From Tindallia magadiensis (lineage in GTDB: Bacteria; Bacillota; Clostridia; Peptostreptococcales; Tindalliaceae), in the NCBI RefSeq assembly GCF_900113635.1, contig NZ_FOQA01000001.1, positions 558,001 through 622,000 of the forward strand: a stretch of 64,000 nt of DNA. Reading direction: 5' to 3'. Below the pieces are notes generated by a model. The model saw only the letters and a list, made by a program, of their open reading frames with translations. It searched no databases and was not told the DNA's origin. Within the stretch, counting starts at the first letter, position 1. Each line of letters starts with the position of its first letter. Position numbers and translations under genes: made by a program. This document shows, one piece after another, positions 35,994-46,818 of this stretch.

Positions 35994-36930
35994 CAGGTGC
36001 TTTTGCTATCATGCAGATCCATTCACCCATACTACGAATTTCCAATATGCTTAAACCAGCATCTATGATAGCTTCTTTTACTTCTTGTTGCTTATCTTTG
36101 ATAATTCCAGAGGAGATCCAGATGCCACCCGGTTTTAAGTACTGTCTTATATCTTTGCTCATTTTAACAATTATTTCAGCAATAATATTAGAAACAACAA
36201 CATCTCCCGAATGTTCAAGAACATCCATTAAATTTCCTTCATAAATATTCACTTTATCTTCTACCTGATTAAGGTTTACATTATCTTTGGCTATTTGAAC
36301 GGCTAATGCATCCAGGTCAATTCCTACTACTTGCTCTGCACCAAGTAAGGCAGCTGCAACGGAAAGTATACCGCTGCCACAGCCTATATCGTAAACAAGC
36401 TGGTCGGCTTGTATGTGTTTTTCCAGTGCTTCAATGCAAAGAGAAGTTGTTTCATGGGTTCCTGTACCAAAAGCCATTCCCGGATCCAGATGAAGAACAA
36501 TTTCATCCCCTTGTGGTTCGTAGGCTTCCCAACTTGGCTTAATGACAATTTTTTCTCCCGGCTTAACTGGTTTAAAGTATTTCTTCCATTCATTGCTCCA
36601 GTCTGTTTCATCTACGGCAGATACAGTTACTTTTCCTATCCCTATATCCAGTCCATATTCAGGCAAGTACTCTACCGCATTTCTAATGAGGTTGACATGA
36701 TCCATCGCATTGGAAGTTTCCGGCAAATAGCCTTTTACTACCGCACCTTCCAAGTAGTTGTCAGCCAGCGAATCATCTACCAGCTCCCAGACATCCTTAT
36801 TTTGATAAAGCATTTCTAGGTCACGTGCATCTTCAATAACAACACCAGCTACCCCTGCATCATATAAAATATTAGATACAGCTTCAACAGCTCCAGTAGT
36901 TGTTTGAACTGATATTTCTATCCATTTCAT
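35983..36930 (-). CDS. prmA: Ribosomal protein L11 methyltransferase
   Basis: Methylates L11 lysines and the N-terminus. The C-terminal SAM domain shows GMAFGTGTHETTSLCIEAL, VYDIGCGSGILSVAAALLGA and VVSNIIAEI. Length is about 315 residues. ATG at 36930 follows AGGAGG; the upstream frame to 36963 overlaps the dnaJ stop. It is downstream of dnaJ, the usual clostridial location. Confidence 0.96.
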   Translation of the reverse strand: MKWIEISVQTTTGAVEAVSNILYDAGVAGVVIEDARDLEMLYQNKDVWELVDDSLADNYLEGAVVKGYLPETSNAMDHVNLIRNAVEYLPEYGLDIGIGKVTVSAVDETDWSNEWKKYFKPVKPGEKIVIKPSWEAYEPQGDEIVLHLDPGMAFGTGTHETTSLCIEALEKHIQADQLVYDIGCGSGILSVAAALLGAEQVVGIDLDALAVQIAKDNVNLNQVEDKVNIYEGNLMDVLEHSGDVVVSNIIAEIIVKMSKDIRQYLKPGGIWISSGIIKDKQQEVKEAIIDAGLSILEIRSMGEWICMIAKAPERP

Positions 36931-36962
36931 TGGATTGCCTCCTGTCACCCGGGTATCAGCCA

Positions 36963-38102
36963 TTATTTAAAGGCATCTTTCACCTTTTCAAAAAAAGATT
37001 TTCTTTGTTCGTGAGAGCTATCACTTCCATCTGCTGCAAATTCTTTTAATAACTCTTTTTGTTTGTCTGTTAAGTTTTTCGGCACTTCTACAATAACCTT
37101 TACATATTGATCGCCTTTTCCTAAACCACGAGGGCTGGGAACCCCTTTTCCTTTCATTCTAAAGACCGTTCCACTTTGGGTTCCTTCCGGAATTTTATGC
37201 TTTACTTTTCCTTCCAGCGTTGGCACATCAATGGTATCGCCCAAAGTTGCTTGCACAAAGGTTATAGGGATGTCACACATAATATGCTGGCCTTCTCTAA
37301 CAAAGATAGAGTGGGGTTTAACATTGAAAATAACATAAAGATCACCCGCCGGACCGCCCTTATCTCCAGGAGAGCCTTCCCCTGCCAAGGATATCATGGA
37401 CCCATTGTCCACTCCGGCTGGAATATTTACTTTTAGTTTCTTTTCTTTTTTAGCTTTTCCACTTCCACCACAGGTTTTACACGGTTTATCGATGGTTTTT
37501 CCTTCACCGTTGCAATGATCGCAAGGGCGGACATTCAATATTTGACCTAAAGGAGTACGCTGTGCGAAACGCACTTCTCCGGTTCCGTTACAATGTGAGC
37601 ATGATTTTGTATCACTGCCCGCTTCTGCACCGCTTCCTTGACAGGAGTCACAAGTATCCATTTTATTTACTTTAATCGTTTTCTCTGCTCCAAACACAGC
37701 TTCTTCAAAGGTGATATTCATTTCATATCTCAGATCAGCACCTTTGCGCGGGCCTCTTCTTCGAGAGGACGAAGAAAACCCTCCGCCTCCACCAAACATG
37801 TCAAAAATATCACCGAATATATCTTCAAAGCCGCCACCAAAACCGCCGGCTCCACCAAAGCCACCAGCACCTTGTCCGTTAACGCCATCATACCCGAACT
37901 GATCATATCGCTTTCGTTTTTCGGCATCGCTGAGTATCTCATAAGCTTCATTTGCTTCCTTAAACTTCTCAGCCGCTGTCTGATCGTCTGGATTTCTGTC
38001 AGGATGATACTTCATGGCCATTTTTCTATATGCTTTTTTCACCTCTTCCTGACTCGCGTTGCGATCAAGGCCCAGTATCTCATAAACATCTCTCTTTGCC
38101 AC
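36963..38102 (-). CDS. dnaJ: Chaperone DnaJ
   Basis: Hsp40 co-chaperone that stimulates DnaK ATPase. The J domain (about residues 1-70) holds the HPD motif (KYHPDRN). A Gly/Phe-rich linker follows (about 75-110). Four CxxCxGxG-type zinc motifs lie at about 150-215, then the C-terminal substrate domains. The start is GTG at 38102, with GGTGG upstream. A palindromic hairpin separates it from dnaK. Confidence 0.97.
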   Translation of the reverse strand: MAKRDVYEILGLDRNASQEEVKKAYRKMAMKYHPDRNPDDQTAAEKFKEANEAYEILSDAEKRKRYDQFGYDGVNGQGAGGFGGAGGFGGGFEDIFGDIFDMFGGGGGFSSSSRRRGPRKGADLRYEMNITFEEAVFGAEKTIKVNKMDTCDSCQGSGAEAGSDTKSCSHCNGTGEVRFAQRTPLGQILNVRPCDHCNGEGKTIDKPCKTCGGSGKAKKEKKLKVNIPAGVDNGSMISLAGEGSPGDKGGPAGDLYVIFNVKPHSIFVREGQHIMCDIPITFVQATLGDTIDVPTLEGKVKHKIPEGTQSGTVFRMKGKGVPSPRGLGKGDQYVKVIVEVPKNLTDKQKELLKEFAADGSDSSHEQRKSFFEKVKDAFK

Positions 38103-38168
38103 TATTTCACCACCCTAACGTCCCGTTCATTTTCTTTCCACCATTTACTCAGGTGAAGACAGGTTACA

Positions 38169-38193
38169 GCCGCATGCTTTAACGGCATGCGGC
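38169..38193 (-). other. GC-rich hairpin between dnaK and dnaJ
   Basis: GCCGCATGC and GCATGCGGC form a 9-bp stem with a 7-base loop. On the minus strand no T-run follows, so it looks more like an mRNA stability or processing element than a terminator. Confidence 0.5.
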
Positions 38194-38207
38194 ACCTTTT
38201 TGTATGA

Positions 38208-40055
38208 CTACTTACTTTCTTCATCATCTACTTCTTCAAACTCAGCATCCACAACGTTATCATCATCAATTCCGCTGCCTTGCGACTCCGCTCCTGCTTC
38301 TTGAGCTCCTTCTTGCTGAGAAATGTTTTCATACATTTTTTCAGAAATTTCATGGAAAACTTTGTTAACATCTTCAACGCCTTGCTTCATTTTTTCCAAG
38401 TCATCTTCTTCAAGAGCTTTTTTCAATTTATCAATTTCAGTTTGAACCTTTTCTTTTTGATCTGCTTCAATCTTATCCTCTACTTCTTTCAGTGTTTTCT
38501 CTGTTTGATAAACTAAAGAATCTGCCTGATTTCTGGTTTCAATCTTTTCTTTTTTCTGTTTGTCTTCTTCTGCAAATTTTTCTGCTTCTTTTACTTTCTT
38601 TTCGATATCCTCAGGGCTTAAATTGGTAGATGCTGTAATGGTGATCTTTTGTTCTTTTCCTGTTCCTAAATCTTTTGCTGAAACATTTACAATTCCATTC
38701 GCATCAATATCAAAGGATACTTCAATTTGTGGCACTCCTCTTGGTGCTGGTGGGATTCCACTAAGCTCAAAGCGACCTAAGGTGATATTATCGGAAGCCA
38801 TCGGTCTTTCGCCTTGAAGAACATGTATATCTACAGAAGGCTGATTATCCGCTGCGGTAGAAAAAGTTTGACTCTTTTTGGTAGGAATCGTTGTATTGCG
38901 TTCGATTAATTGTGTAAATACTCCGCCTAAGGTTTCGATTCCTAGAGATAATGGTGTCACGTCTAACAACAATACATCTTTTACTTCACCGGTTAAAACG
39001 CCACCCTGAATAGCCGCTCCCAAAGCAACTACCTCATCTGGGTTTACTCCTTTATGTGGATCTTTTCCTGTAATTCGTTTCACTGCATCCTGAACCGCTG
39101 GAATTCTGGTGGATCCACCTACTAAAATAACTCGATCCAAGTCCTCTGCTTTTAACCCAGCGTCTGCTAAAGATTTTTTCATTGGATCGATGGTCTTTTC
39201 TACTAAGTGTGCAGACAATTCATCAAATTTTGCACGGCTTACATCAAGATTTAAGTGCTTTGGTCCTTCATTCGTAGCGGTGATAAAAGGTAAGTTAATA
39301 TTAGTGGTCATAGTACTGGATAGTTCTTTTTTTGCTTTTTCCGCCGCTTCCTTCAATCGTTGAAGCGCCATTTTATCTTTGGTTAAGTCTATGCCTTCCT
39401 GCTTCTTAAATTCACTGGCTATATGCTCTATGAGTACCTGATCAAAGTCATCTCCACCCAAGTTATTGTTTCCACTTGTTGCTAATACTTCAAAAACACC
39501 GTCTCCTAACTCAAGAATTGATACGTCAAACGTACCGCCTCCCAAATCGTACACCAATATTTTTTGTTGTTCATCGACTTTATCAAGCCCATAGGCTAAT
39601 GAAGCTGCCGTTGGCTCATTGATAATTCTCAAGACATTCATTCCAGCAATTTTGCCGGCATCTTTTGTTGCCTGACGTTGACTATCTGTAAAATAGGCTG
39701 GTACCGTTATAACAACGTCGTTGATTGTTTCTCCCAGATAAGCTTCCGCATCAGCTTTTAGTTTCTGAAGAATCATTGCTGATATATCTTGGGGCGTATA
39801 CTCTTTTCCATCAATTTTTTCTGTATGATCCGTTCCCATATGTCTTTTGATAGACTGAATTGTTTTTTCGGAGTTTGTAACGGCTTGTCTTTTTGCCGGT
39901 TCCCCTACAATTCGCTCTCCGTCCTTACCAAAAGCCACCACAGATGGTGTCGTTCTATTTCCTTCAGAATTTGCAATAACAACAGGTTCTCCACCTTCAA
40001 GAACTGAAACGCAAGAATTTGTTGTACCTAAGTCAATACCTATTACTTTTCCCAT
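38208..40055 (-). CDS. dnaK: Chaperone DnaK
   Basis: Hsp70 chaperone of 615 residues. The ATPase domain shows [32 protein letters not shown] and [14 protein letters not shown]. The linker [19 protein letters not shown] precedes the substrate domain, and the C-terminus is acidic ([15 protein letters not shown]). The start follows AAGGAGGAAT. Third gene of the hrcA-grpE-dnaK-dnaJ heat-shock operon. Confidence 0.99.
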   Translation of the reverse strand: MGKVIGIDLGTTNSCVSVLEGGEPVVIANSEGNRTTPSVVAFGKDGERIVGEPAKRQAVTNSEKTIQSIKRHMGTDHTEKIDGKEYTPQDISAMILQKLKADAEAYLGETINDVVITVPAYFTDSQRQATKDAGKIAGMNVLRIINEPTAASLAYGLDKVDEQQKILVYDLGGGTFDVSILELGDGVFEVLATSGNNNLGGDDFDQVLIEHIASEFKKQEGIDLTKDKMALQRLKEAAEKAKKELSSTMTTNINLPFITATNEGPKHLNLDVSRAKFDELSAHLVEKTIDPMKKSLADAGLKAEDLDRVILVGGSTRIPAVQDAVKRITGKDPHKGVNPDEVVALGAAIQGGVLTGEVKDVLLLDVTPLSLGIETLGGVFTQLIERNTTIPTKKSQTFSTAADNQPSVDIHVLQGERPMASDNITLGRFELSGIPPAPRGVPQIEVSFDIDANGIVNVSAKDLGTGKEQKITITASTNLSPEDIEKKVKEAEKFAEEDKQKKEKIETRNQADSLVYQTEKTLKEVEDKIEADQKEKVQTEIDKLKKALEEDDLEKMKQGVEDVNKVFHEISEKMYENISQQEGAQEAGAESQGSGIDDDNVVDAEFEEVDDEESK

Positions 40056-40097
40056 TTTCTATTCCTCCTTGATATTTCAAAATGATTTGTTTTTATT

Positions 40098-40718
40098 TTA
40101 TTTATATACTTTAACCATCGCTGGTCTCAAAACACGTTCTTCTATTGTATATCCCTGTTGTAAAACCTGAGCCACCGTTTCTTTCAAAGCATCATCTTCA
40201 CAAGGTTCCGTCATCACCGCATGGTGTTTATTCATATCAAAGGGAGAACCATCCGCTTCAATTTGTTGAATACCATGTTTTTTAAGCGTCTCTAAGGTTT
40301 GATCGTAAACCATCTTCACACCTTTTGATAATCCTTCCTCGGTTTCGTCAACAGATTCTAGAGCTCTCTCTAAATTGTCGATAACCGGTAAAAGATCTTT
40401 TGCTAGGTTTTCACAGCCATAAATATATAGGTCTTTTTTCTCTTTCTCTACTCTTCTTTTATAATTACTAAATTCTGCCTGTAATCGCAAAAGCCTTTCA
40501 TTTAACTCATCAGAATCTTTTTCTTGCTTCTGATTTTCCTCTTTCTTTTCTTCCTCCTCTTGCTCTTCTGAAGCTGATCCGCCAGTGTCTTCCTTTTCTT
40601 TTTCGACCACTTCCTCTTCAGCCACTTCTTCCGAATTACCTTCTAAGTCCTGTGTTTCTTTTTTGTTCTGTTCTGCTTCGTTGTTTTTTGTTTCTTTGTT
40701 TTTTACTTCTTCCTTCAA
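40098..40718 (-). CDS. grpE: Nucleotide exchange factor GrpE
   Basis: Exchanges ADP for ATP on DnaK. The conserved part (about residues 75-206) includes RLQAEFSNYKRRVEKEK, LLPVIDNLERAL and VAQVLQQGYTIEERVLRPAMVKV. The first 70 residues are almost entirely Glu/Lys/Asn, a long acidic extension. The start is TTG at 40718 with AGGTGGG upstream. It lies 75 bp after hrcA. Confidence 0.95.
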   Translation of the reverse strand: MKEEVKNKETKNNEAEQNKKETQDLEGNSEEVAEEEVVEKEKEDTGGSASEEQEEEEKKEENQKQEKDSDELNERLLRLQAEFSNYKRRVEKEKKDLYIYGCENLAKDLLPVIDNLERALESVDETEEGLSKGVKMVYDQTLETLKKHGIQQIEADGSPFDMNKHHAVMTEPCEDDALKETVAQVLQQGYTIEERVLRPAMVKVYK

Positions 40719-40793
40719 TGGATTACACCCACCTTTTTTCTATTATATGCACAAGGATAGTGCAAAGATTTCCCCTCGCACTTGTTTTCCAAG

Positions 40794-41819
40794 CTATTTA
40801 CTTTTTAAGATCTCATTCATCATTTTGCTGACCTGTCCTAGTACCGATATTACCCGATCATAGTCCATTCTGGTCGGTCCAATAACGCTTAACTGTCCTA
40901 CAGCGTGCTGATCCAAACTATACGTAGTAGTTACGATGCTACACTCTCTAGCTTCCTGCAGTTTATTTTCACTGCCTATCGATACGTTGAACTTGCTAGT
41001 GTCTTGGCGTGAAATTAACTCGCTTATTGTTTTTCGTTCTTCCATTAGATTCAAAAAAGCTCTCGCTTTAGACAAGTCATTAAACTCAGGAAAGTTGAAG
41101 ATATTTGTTGTTCCACTAAGGTATAACGTCACATCGCTAACCTGTTCTAATGTCTTAAACATTTCCGGTAATAAGGCATACACCGTATGGTGAAATTTAG
41201 CAAGTTCTTTTTTAAGATTTTCCGCCATTTTTGATTCGATATCTTCCAAGGTTGAACCAACAAACTCCTCATTCAGAAAGTTTGATATTCTCTCTAGGTC
41301 TTCCTGCTTCATATCGGCTGGAATCTTAAAAATCGGGTTTTGAATAAGACCTGTGTTAGTGATGAAAATCGCCAGCATCATTTCATCATTCAATCGCGCT
41401 AACTGAATTTGTTTTAACCGGCTTTTCTTTACCTGAGGCGCCAGTACAATAGATGTATATTGAGTAAACTCTGACAATACTCTAGATGTATATTCCAGCA
41501 GTTGCTCCAGTTCGCCATATTTTTTTAAGATATCGCTTTTTATTTTGACTCTATTCTTGTTTGCTTTTTTGCGAATTTCCATTAGCTTGTCTACATAGAG
41601 ACGATATCCTTTATCTGAGGGGATCCGTCCTGCCGACGTATGCGGTTGCTGAATGTAGCCTAATTCCTCTAAGTCTGACATTTCATTTCGGATAGTAGCC
41701 GGACTAACCCCTAGTTCATATCGACGAGAGAGACTTCTTGACCCTACTGGCTCTGCTGACTCAATATACTCCCTAATAATCGCCTCTAGTATTTTTAGTT
41801 TTCGATCGGATAAGGCCAT
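40794..41819 (-). CDS. hrcA: Heat-inducible transcription repressor HrcA
   Basis: Represses the heat-shock operon by binding CIRCE. The N-terminal winged helix has REYIESAEPVGSRSLSRRY and VSPATIRNEMSDLEELGYI; the C-terminal domain ends GPTRMDYDRVISVLGQVS. Length about 341 residues. ATG at 41819 follows GAAGGTGA; the frame extends upstream through the CIRCE element to 41843, which is unlikely to be translated. Confidence 0.97.
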   Translation of the reverse strand: MALSDRKLKILEAIIREYIESAEPVGSRSLSRRYELGVSPATIRNEMSDLEELGYIQQPHTSAGRIPSDKGYRLYVDKLMEIRKKANKNRVKIKSDILKKYGELEQLLEYTSRVLSEFTQYTSIVLAPQVKKSRLKQIQLARLNDEMMLAIFITNTGLIQNPIFKIPADMKQEDLERISNFLNEEFVGSTLEDIESKMAENLKKELAKFHHTVYALLPEMFKTLEQVSDVTLYLSGTTNIFNFPEFNDLSKARAFLNLMEERKTISELISRQDTSKFNVSIGSENKLQEARECSIVTTTYSLDQHAVGQLSVIGPTRMDYDRVISVLGQVSKMMNEILKSK

Positions 41820-41836
41820 CTTTATCACCTTCGTTG

Positions 41837-41863
41837 TTAGCACTCTCTATTAGTGAGTGCTAA
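41837..41863. promoter_or_regulatory. CIRCE operator
   Basis: TTAGCACTC, nine bases, GAGTGCTAA: a perfect consensus CIRCE inverted repeat. It lies between the promoter and the hrcA ribosome binding site, so HrcA should autoregulate the operon. Confidence 0.98.
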
Positions 41864-41874
41864 TTCTTGATATA

Positions 41875-41903
41875 AAAATACCACTTACGAATTTTTTTGT
41901 CAA
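41875..41903 (-). promoter_or_regulatory. Sigma-A promoter of the hrcA operon
   Basis: On the minus strand a perfect TTGACA (41898-41903), a 17-base spacer and TATTTT (41875-41880), immediately upstream of CIRCE. Confidence 0.8.
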
Positions 41904-41941
41904 GTGTCCCACTGATTTTTTACTCTCTTCTTTCAAAATCC

Positions 41942-43084
41942 TTATACAAAATATAAAAACACCTGATTTGCCAAATCGATTCCCAGATTTGTCAATTTGA
42001 TGTTATCTTCTTCAACGGCAATAAGTTTTTTATGAGTCAATTCTTTAATCTCTTTTCCAAAAATATCAAACAAAGATACGCCATGGCGCTGATGAAAATA
42101 AAGGTTTGAAATTCCTTCCATCATTCGCAATCCTAAAAACATGGTTTCTTTCATTGCTTCTTCTTCGCTGATTTTTTGCTGTACATCTATGGGCATGGTA
42201 TTGGCGTTAATAATACGCTCATAATTAAAAAAACTCTCTGTATTTCCATATCGTACACCATCAATATATCCGTGAGCAGCGATTCCTATCCCTAAATACT
42301 CTTCATTTTTCCAGTATGTGATATTATGCTTACACTGGCTGTCATCTCTGCAGTAATTAGATATTTCGTAGTGATGATAACCTCTTTTTTTCATTTCATT
42401 CATTGCCATATGAAACATTTGCCATTCTACCTCTTCCTCTACAGGCCTGATCTTTTGCATCTCTTTCATCTTATGCAAGGTTGTCCCTTCTTCATAAGTC
42501 AGTCCATAGCAGGAAAGGTGAGGAATCCCTAAATCAGCTACATAAGAAAGGCTATGACCCCAATCCGCTGTTGTTTGTCCTGGTATTCCAAAGATCAAAT
42601 CCGCATTAAGATTGAAGAAGCCTTCCTTTCTAGCATTCGCTACCTGATGTTCAAATATTTCTGCATTATGCCGTCTCCCTAATTTTTTTAAGAGAGGTTC
42701 CTGTATTGCCTGTAATCCAAAGCTAATACGGTTTATACCACTTTCTCGATAATGGGACAGCTTTTCCCTATCCAGCTGTCCCGGATTAGCTTCTAAGGAT
42801 ATTTCCGCTTCAGGCAACACCGAAAAAGTTCCTGTGATTCTTTTCATTAATTCTTTCATTTTTTTGCCAGGAATTAACGAAGGGGTTCCACCACCAAAAA
42901 AAATTGTTTTTATCTTTTTATCTGATATTATTTTTTGATACAGGTTCACTTCTCTTTTTAATAGTTGTAGGTAATCATTGACCTGGCTCTCATTCCCTAC
43001 TTCTGACACAAAGTCACAGTAGTGACATTTTGAAGCGCAAAATGGTATATGAATGTAAAGACTTATTGACTGATCTTGCTTCAT
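41942..43084 (-). CDS. hemW: Heme chaperone HemW (radical SAM)
   Basis: HemN-like radical-SAM protein that by current family knowledge delivers heme rather than oxidising coproporphyrinogen. YIHIPFCASKCHYCDF holds the CxxxCxxC cluster motif at about residue 17. GGGTPSLIP, SLEANPG and RISFGLQAI follow. Length is 380 residues. The start follows GGGAGG and lies 18 bp after lepA. Confidence 0.93.
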   Translation of the reverse strand: MKQDQSISLYIHIPFCASKCHYCDFVSEVGNESQVNDYLQLLKREVNLYQKIISDKKIKTIFFGGGTPSLIPGKKMKELMKRITGTFSVLPEAEISLEANPGQLDREKLSHYRESGINRISFGLQAIQEPLLKKLGRRHNAEIFEHQVANARKEGFFNLNADLIFGIPGQTTADWGHSLSYVADLGIPHLSCYGLTYEEGTTLHKMKEMQKIRPVEEEVEWQMFHMAMNEMKKRGYHHYEISNYCRDDSQCKHNITYWKNEEYLGIGIAAHGYIDGVRYGNTESFFNYERIINANTMPIDVQQKISEEEAMKETMFLGLRMMEGISNLYFHQRHGVSLFDIFGKEIKELTHKKLIAVEEDNIKLTNLGIDLANQVFLYFV

Positions 43085-43102
43085 TATACCCTCCCAGCAG
43101 TC

Positions 43103-44911
43103 TTAAGAATCCAACTTTAAGACTGACATAAATGCTTTTTGCGGCACTTCTACACTGCCGACTTGTCGCATCCTTTTCTTTCCTTCTTTTTGTTTTTCTA
43201 ACAACTTGCGTTTTCGACTAACATCTCCACCATAACATTTTGCCAGTACATCTTTACGAAGTGCTTTGATCGTTTCACGAGAAATGATTTTCTGTCCGAT
43301 AGCAGCCTGCAAAGGTATGGCAAATTGATGGCGCGGAATTTCATTTTTCAGTTTTTCGCACATTTGTTTTCCTCTTTCATAGGCCTTGCTTTCGTGCACA
43401 ATAAAGGATAATGCGTCTACCTGTTCACTATTAATTAAAATATCCAGCTTTACAAGCTTAGACTCTCTATATCCTAACATTTCATAATCCAGGGAACCAA
43501 ATCCTCTGGTACGGGATTTTAGGGCATCAAAAAAGTCAAAAATCACTTCATTTAATGGCAATTCATACTGAAGTGTTACTCTATTCTCATCTAAGTAATC
43601 CATACTAGACATTGTTCCGCGTCTTTCTTGGCATAGTTCCATCACCGACCCAACATAATCATTCAAAACCATGATGGATGCTTTAACAATCGGTTCCTCT
43701 ATTTTTGCTATTTCTTGAGGTTTTGGCATGTTAGCCGGATTTTGGATAGAAAGCATGCTGCCGTCGGTTTTGTACACCTGGTAAATAACGCTGGGTGCGG
43801 TCGTTACAAGATCTAGATCAAACTCTCTTTCTAGTCTCTCTTGAATAATCTCCATATGAAGCAGTCCAAGAAATCCACAGCGAAATCCAAAGCCTAAGGC
43901 TGCAGAGGTTTCTGTTTCAAAAACCAATGCGGCATCATTTACTTGTAGTCTTTCTAATGCATCTCTTACATCTTCAAATTTTTCTCCTTCAGCAGGATAA
44001 ATACCACAGTAAACCATGGGAACAACTTTCCGATAACCAGGGAAGGGATTCTCCGTTGGGCTTAGAGCATCTGTAATGGTATCCCCTACCCGACAGTTCC
44101 GGACGTCTTTTATACTGGCGGCTACATACCCAACATCACCTGCTTTTAATGCTTCCTGTTCGATGGGGCCAGGCGAAAAAAAGCCTACTTCAGTGACTTC
44201 AAACTCCTTTTTCCCCGCCATCATTTTAATGCGCATCCCTTTTTTTATTTCGCCATCCACCATACGAACATATCCGATAACACCTCGATAATTATCATAG
44301 ACAGAGTCAAAAATAAGGGCTTTTGCTGATGCAGCTTCATCCCCTTCCGGAGCAGGAATTCGATTTACAACAGCTTCTAAGACATCTTCAATATTAGTTC
44401 CTTCTTTTGCCGAAATCAGCGGAATACCTTCTGTATCAAGTCCGATAACTTCTTCTATTTCTTTTTTCACTTCTTCTACTCGAGCACTAGGCAAATCAAT
44501 CTTATTAATTACTGGAATGATTTCCAGATCTTGTTCAATAGCCAAATATACATTAGCTAGGGTTTGAGCTTCTATGCCCTGAGCCGCATCTACAATAAGA
44601 ATAGCTCCTTCACAAGCCGCCAGACTACGCGAAACTTCATAGGTAAAGTCAACATGTCCTGGAGTATCGATTAAATTTAATCGATATTCTTGTCCATCCT
44701 TAGCTTTATAGTTTAGACGTATTGTTTGAAGCTTTATTGTAATTCCTCGTTCTCGTTCTAAATCCATATTATCCAACAGTTGTTCTTTCATATCCCGTTG
44801 ACTTACTAATCCAGTATGTTCAATAAGGCGGTCAGCTAATGTTGACTTCCCATGATCAATATGTGCTATAATACTAAAGTTTCTAGTTCTACTTTGTCGA
44901 TTGGCAGACAA
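43103..44911 (-). CDS. lepA: Elongation factor 4 (LepA)
   Basis: Ribosome-associated GTPase. G1 is [15 protein letters not shown]3 [12 protein letters not shown] and G4 NKIDLP. The LepA-specific C-terminus includes [36 protein letters not shown]. Length is 602 residues. The start is TTG at 44911 with AAGGAGGAA upstream. It is divergent from rpsT. Confidence 0.98.
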   Translation of the reverse strand: MSANRQSRTRNFSIIAHIDHGKSTLADRLIEHTGLVSQRDMKEQLLDNMDLERERGITIKLQTIRLNYKAKDGQEYRLNLIDTPGHVDFTYEVSRSLAACEGAILIVDAAQGIEAQTLANVYLAIEQDLEIIPVINKIDLPSARVEEVKKEIEEVIGLDTEGIPLISAKEGTNIEDVLEAVVNRIPAPEGDEAASAKALIFDSVYDNYRGVIGYVRMVDGEIKKGMRIKMMAGKKEFEVTEVGFFSPGPIEQEALKAGDVGYVAASIKDVRNCRVGDTITDALSPTENPFPGYRKVVPMVYCGIYPAEGEKFEDVRDALERLQVNDAALVFETETSAALGFGFRCGFLGLLHMEIIQERLEREFDLDLVTTAPSVIYQVYKTDGSMLSIQNPANMPKPQEIAKIEEPIVKASIMVLNDYVGSVMELCQERRGTMSSMDYLDENRVTLQYELPLNEVIFDFFDALKSRTRGFGSLDYEMLGYRESKLVKLDILINSEQVDALSFIVHESKAYERGKQMCEKLKNEIPRHQFAIPLQAAIGQKIISRETIKALRKDVLAKCYGGDVSRKRKLLEKQKEGKKRMRQVGSVEVPQKAFMSVLKLDS

Positions 44912-44953
44912 GGAAATTCCTCCTTAAACAATAAAAATCACTTTAACTAATTA

Positions 44954-44983
44954 ATTATATCACACAAATGTAAATTCTTACAA
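44954..44983 (-). promoter_or_regulatory. Sigma-A promoter of lepA
   Basis: On the minus strand TTGTAA (44978-44983), an 18-base spacer and TATAAT (44954-44959), about 40 bases before the lepA start. Confidence 0.65.
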
Positions 44984-45087
44984 TTGATTCTATTGGTTTT
45001 GACCTGGCTTTAATAATTAGATGTTGATTTCTTGTAGTTCTTTTGGTAATATTATAATGTTAATGCAGGTATAAGGAGGTGAATCGA

Positions 45088-45354
45088 TTGGCCAATATTA
45101 AATCAGCGATGAAAAGAGTACGTGTGATTCAAAAGAAAACAGCGCGGAATAAAATGATTAAATCTCAGCTCAAAACTGCTATTAAACGCTTTGAAGAAGC
45201 TATCGACAAAGAACAGTTTGATCTAGCAAAAGAAAAGCTTCAGTTTGTGGATAAAAAACTTAAGCAAGCTGCTTCCAAAAATGTTATTCACAAAAACAAG
45301 GCTTCCAGAAAGCTTTCTCGCTTAACCAAAAAGCTTCAAAGAACTGTTTCTTAA
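45088..45354 (+). CDS. rpsT: 30S ribosomal protein S20
   Basis: Small basic 30S protein of 88 residues, ANIKSAMKRVRVIQKKTARN to the C-terminal KKLQRTVS. Start is TTG at 45088, seven bases after AAGGAGGTG; the GTG at 45079 is part of the ribosome binding site. A TATAAT box is at 45053-45058, with a weak -35. In many spore formers gpr and spoIIP stand next to it; here lepA is the direct neighbour. Confidence 0.96.
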   Translation: MANIKSAMKRVRVIQKKTARNKMIKSQLKTAIKRFEEAIDKEQFDLAKEKLQFVDKKLKQAASKNVIHKNKASRKLSRLTKKLQRTVS

Positions 45355-45382
45355 TTTAGCAGGTCTAACGCTCGATTTTCTT

Positions 45383-45430
45383 AAAAGACTGATATAGGAA
45401 TTAAATGTATTCCTGGGTATCAGTCTTTTT
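45383..45430. terminator. Bidirectional terminator between rpsT and the response regulator
   Basis: AAAAGACTGATA and TATCAGTCTTTT form a 12-bp stem with further pairing inside (AGGAAT/ATTCCT). T-runs lie on both strands, serving both convergent genes. Confidence 0.85.
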
Positions 45431-45443
45431 GTTATGTGAATAT

Positions 45444-46805
45444 CTATTTTTTCTCTTGATATTCCTTAATCTTATACCTTAAGCTCCGTTCACTGATCCC
45501 CAGCACCTTAGAAGTCTTCGCTTTATTATGATCCATCATGTTAAGTGTTTCCAAAATCACCATTTCTTCTATATCTCTTAGCTTAGTGCCTATTTTAATG
45601 GGTATTACACGGGAATCTTTTGCATAAGTCCATTCTTTTTTATGCTTTCGAAGCAGCTCTTCCGGTAAATCTTTCGCCTGAATATAGTGATGATCGGTTA
45701 AAGCAATGGCCCTTTCAATAATATTCATCAGTTCTCTTACATTCCCTTTATAATGATGAGATTCAAGGATATTAAGTGCTTCAGCTGTTATTCCTTCAAT
45801 CTTTTTATCGTTTGATTCTTTAATAAAATGATCAATAAGTAATGGGATATCTTCTTTACGTTCGTTTAAGGAAGGGATTTTTATTGTTACTACGTTTAAT
45901 CGAAAGTAAAGATCTTCACGAAAACATCCTTTTGCCACTTCTTTTTCGAGGTCTTTGTTGGTTGCTGCAATGATTCTAACATCTACTTTTTTTCCTTGTT
46001 CTGCACCTATGGGCTGAACTTCTTTTTCTTCCAAAACCCGTAGCAGTTTCACCTGTGTGTTCAGGTTCATTTCACCTATTTCGTCAAGAAATAAGGTTCC
46101 TTTATCCGCTAATTCAAATCGCCCTTTTTTTCGATATTCAGCACCGGTAAAGGAGCCTTTTTCATGTCCAAAAAGTTCGCTTTCAATTAAGTTTTCTGGA
46201 ATTGCTCCACAGTTAATTGCCTCAAAACGATTATTACATCGAACACCTTGAAAATGAATAGCTTTTGCTACCATTTCTTTCCCTGTACCACTGTCACTTT
46301 GAATCAATACGTTGATATGGCTGTCTTTGATCTTATCCACTAAATGAAATACATTTTGCATCTTTTTCGATTTACCAATAATACCATGGACCCCATATTG
46401 TTTCAAAACTTCTTTTTCCAAAAAGGTAACTTTTTCATTCAATTTTTTATAGTCAATCGCTTTTTTTACCATAAATCGTATTTTATCCATATCTAGGGGT
46501 TTCATTACATAATCATAAGCTCCTGCCTTCATTGCATCGATGGAGGATTGGATTGATCCATGGGCTGTCATCATGATGACGATGGATTCTTTTTGAATCT
46601 CTTTAATGTTAATAAGCAAATCAATACCGTCAATGTCTCCAAATTTCAAATCTAGTAATATCACATCCATTTTTTGTTCTTTTAAGATAAGTTCAGCATC
46701 AAATATATTCGTTGCCGTTTGTACCTGATATTCATCTTCAAAATAAAATTTAAGAGAATTGCATATTGATGCCTCATCATCAATAATCAAAACTTTTCTC
46801 AACAT
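45444..46805 (-). CDS. NtrC-type sigma-54-dependent response regulator
   Basis: Transcription activator of about 453 residues. The receiver domain (about 1-115) has the acidic pair DD at 9-10 and the phospho-acceptor Asp52 (LLDLKFG). The AAA+ domain (about 135-365) shows [15 protein letters not shown], the sigma-54 contact loop as GSFTGA (a variant of GAFTGA), and [11 protein letters not shown] Fis-type helix-turn-helix closes it ([20 protein letters not shown]). It follows the kinase by 13 bp and is the last gene of the TAXI-TRAP operon. A sigma-54 promoter starts that operon, so self-activation is likely. Confidence 0.92.
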   Translation of the reverse strand: MLRKVLIIDDEASICNSLKFYFEDEYQVQTATNIFDAELILKEQKMDVILLDLKFGDIDGIDLLINIKEIQKESIVIMMTAHGSIQSSIDAMKAGAYDYVMKPLDMDKIRFMVKKAIDYKKLNEKVTFLEKEVLKQYGVHGIIGKSKKMQNVFHLVDKIKDSHINVLIQSDSGTGKEMVAKAIHFQGVRCNNRFEAINCGAIPENLIESELFGHEKGSFTGAEYRKKGRFELADKGTLFLDEIGEMNLNTQVKLLRVLEEKEVQPIGAEQGKKVDVRIIAATNKDLEKEVAKGCFREDLYFRLNVVTIKIPSLNERKEDIPLLIDHFIKESNDKKIEGITAEALNILESHHYKGNVRELMNIIERAIALTDHHYIQAKDLPEELLRKHKKEWTYAKDSRVIPIKIGTKLRDIEEMVILETLNMMDHNKAKTSKVLGISERSLRYKIKEYQEKK

Positions 46806-46818
46806 TACCACCTCTTTA

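Noticed and set aside
37638-38156. Open frames antisense to dnaJ, including a Pro-rich one
   Set aside because: Mirror of the Gly-rich linker and J domain codons; no independent signal.
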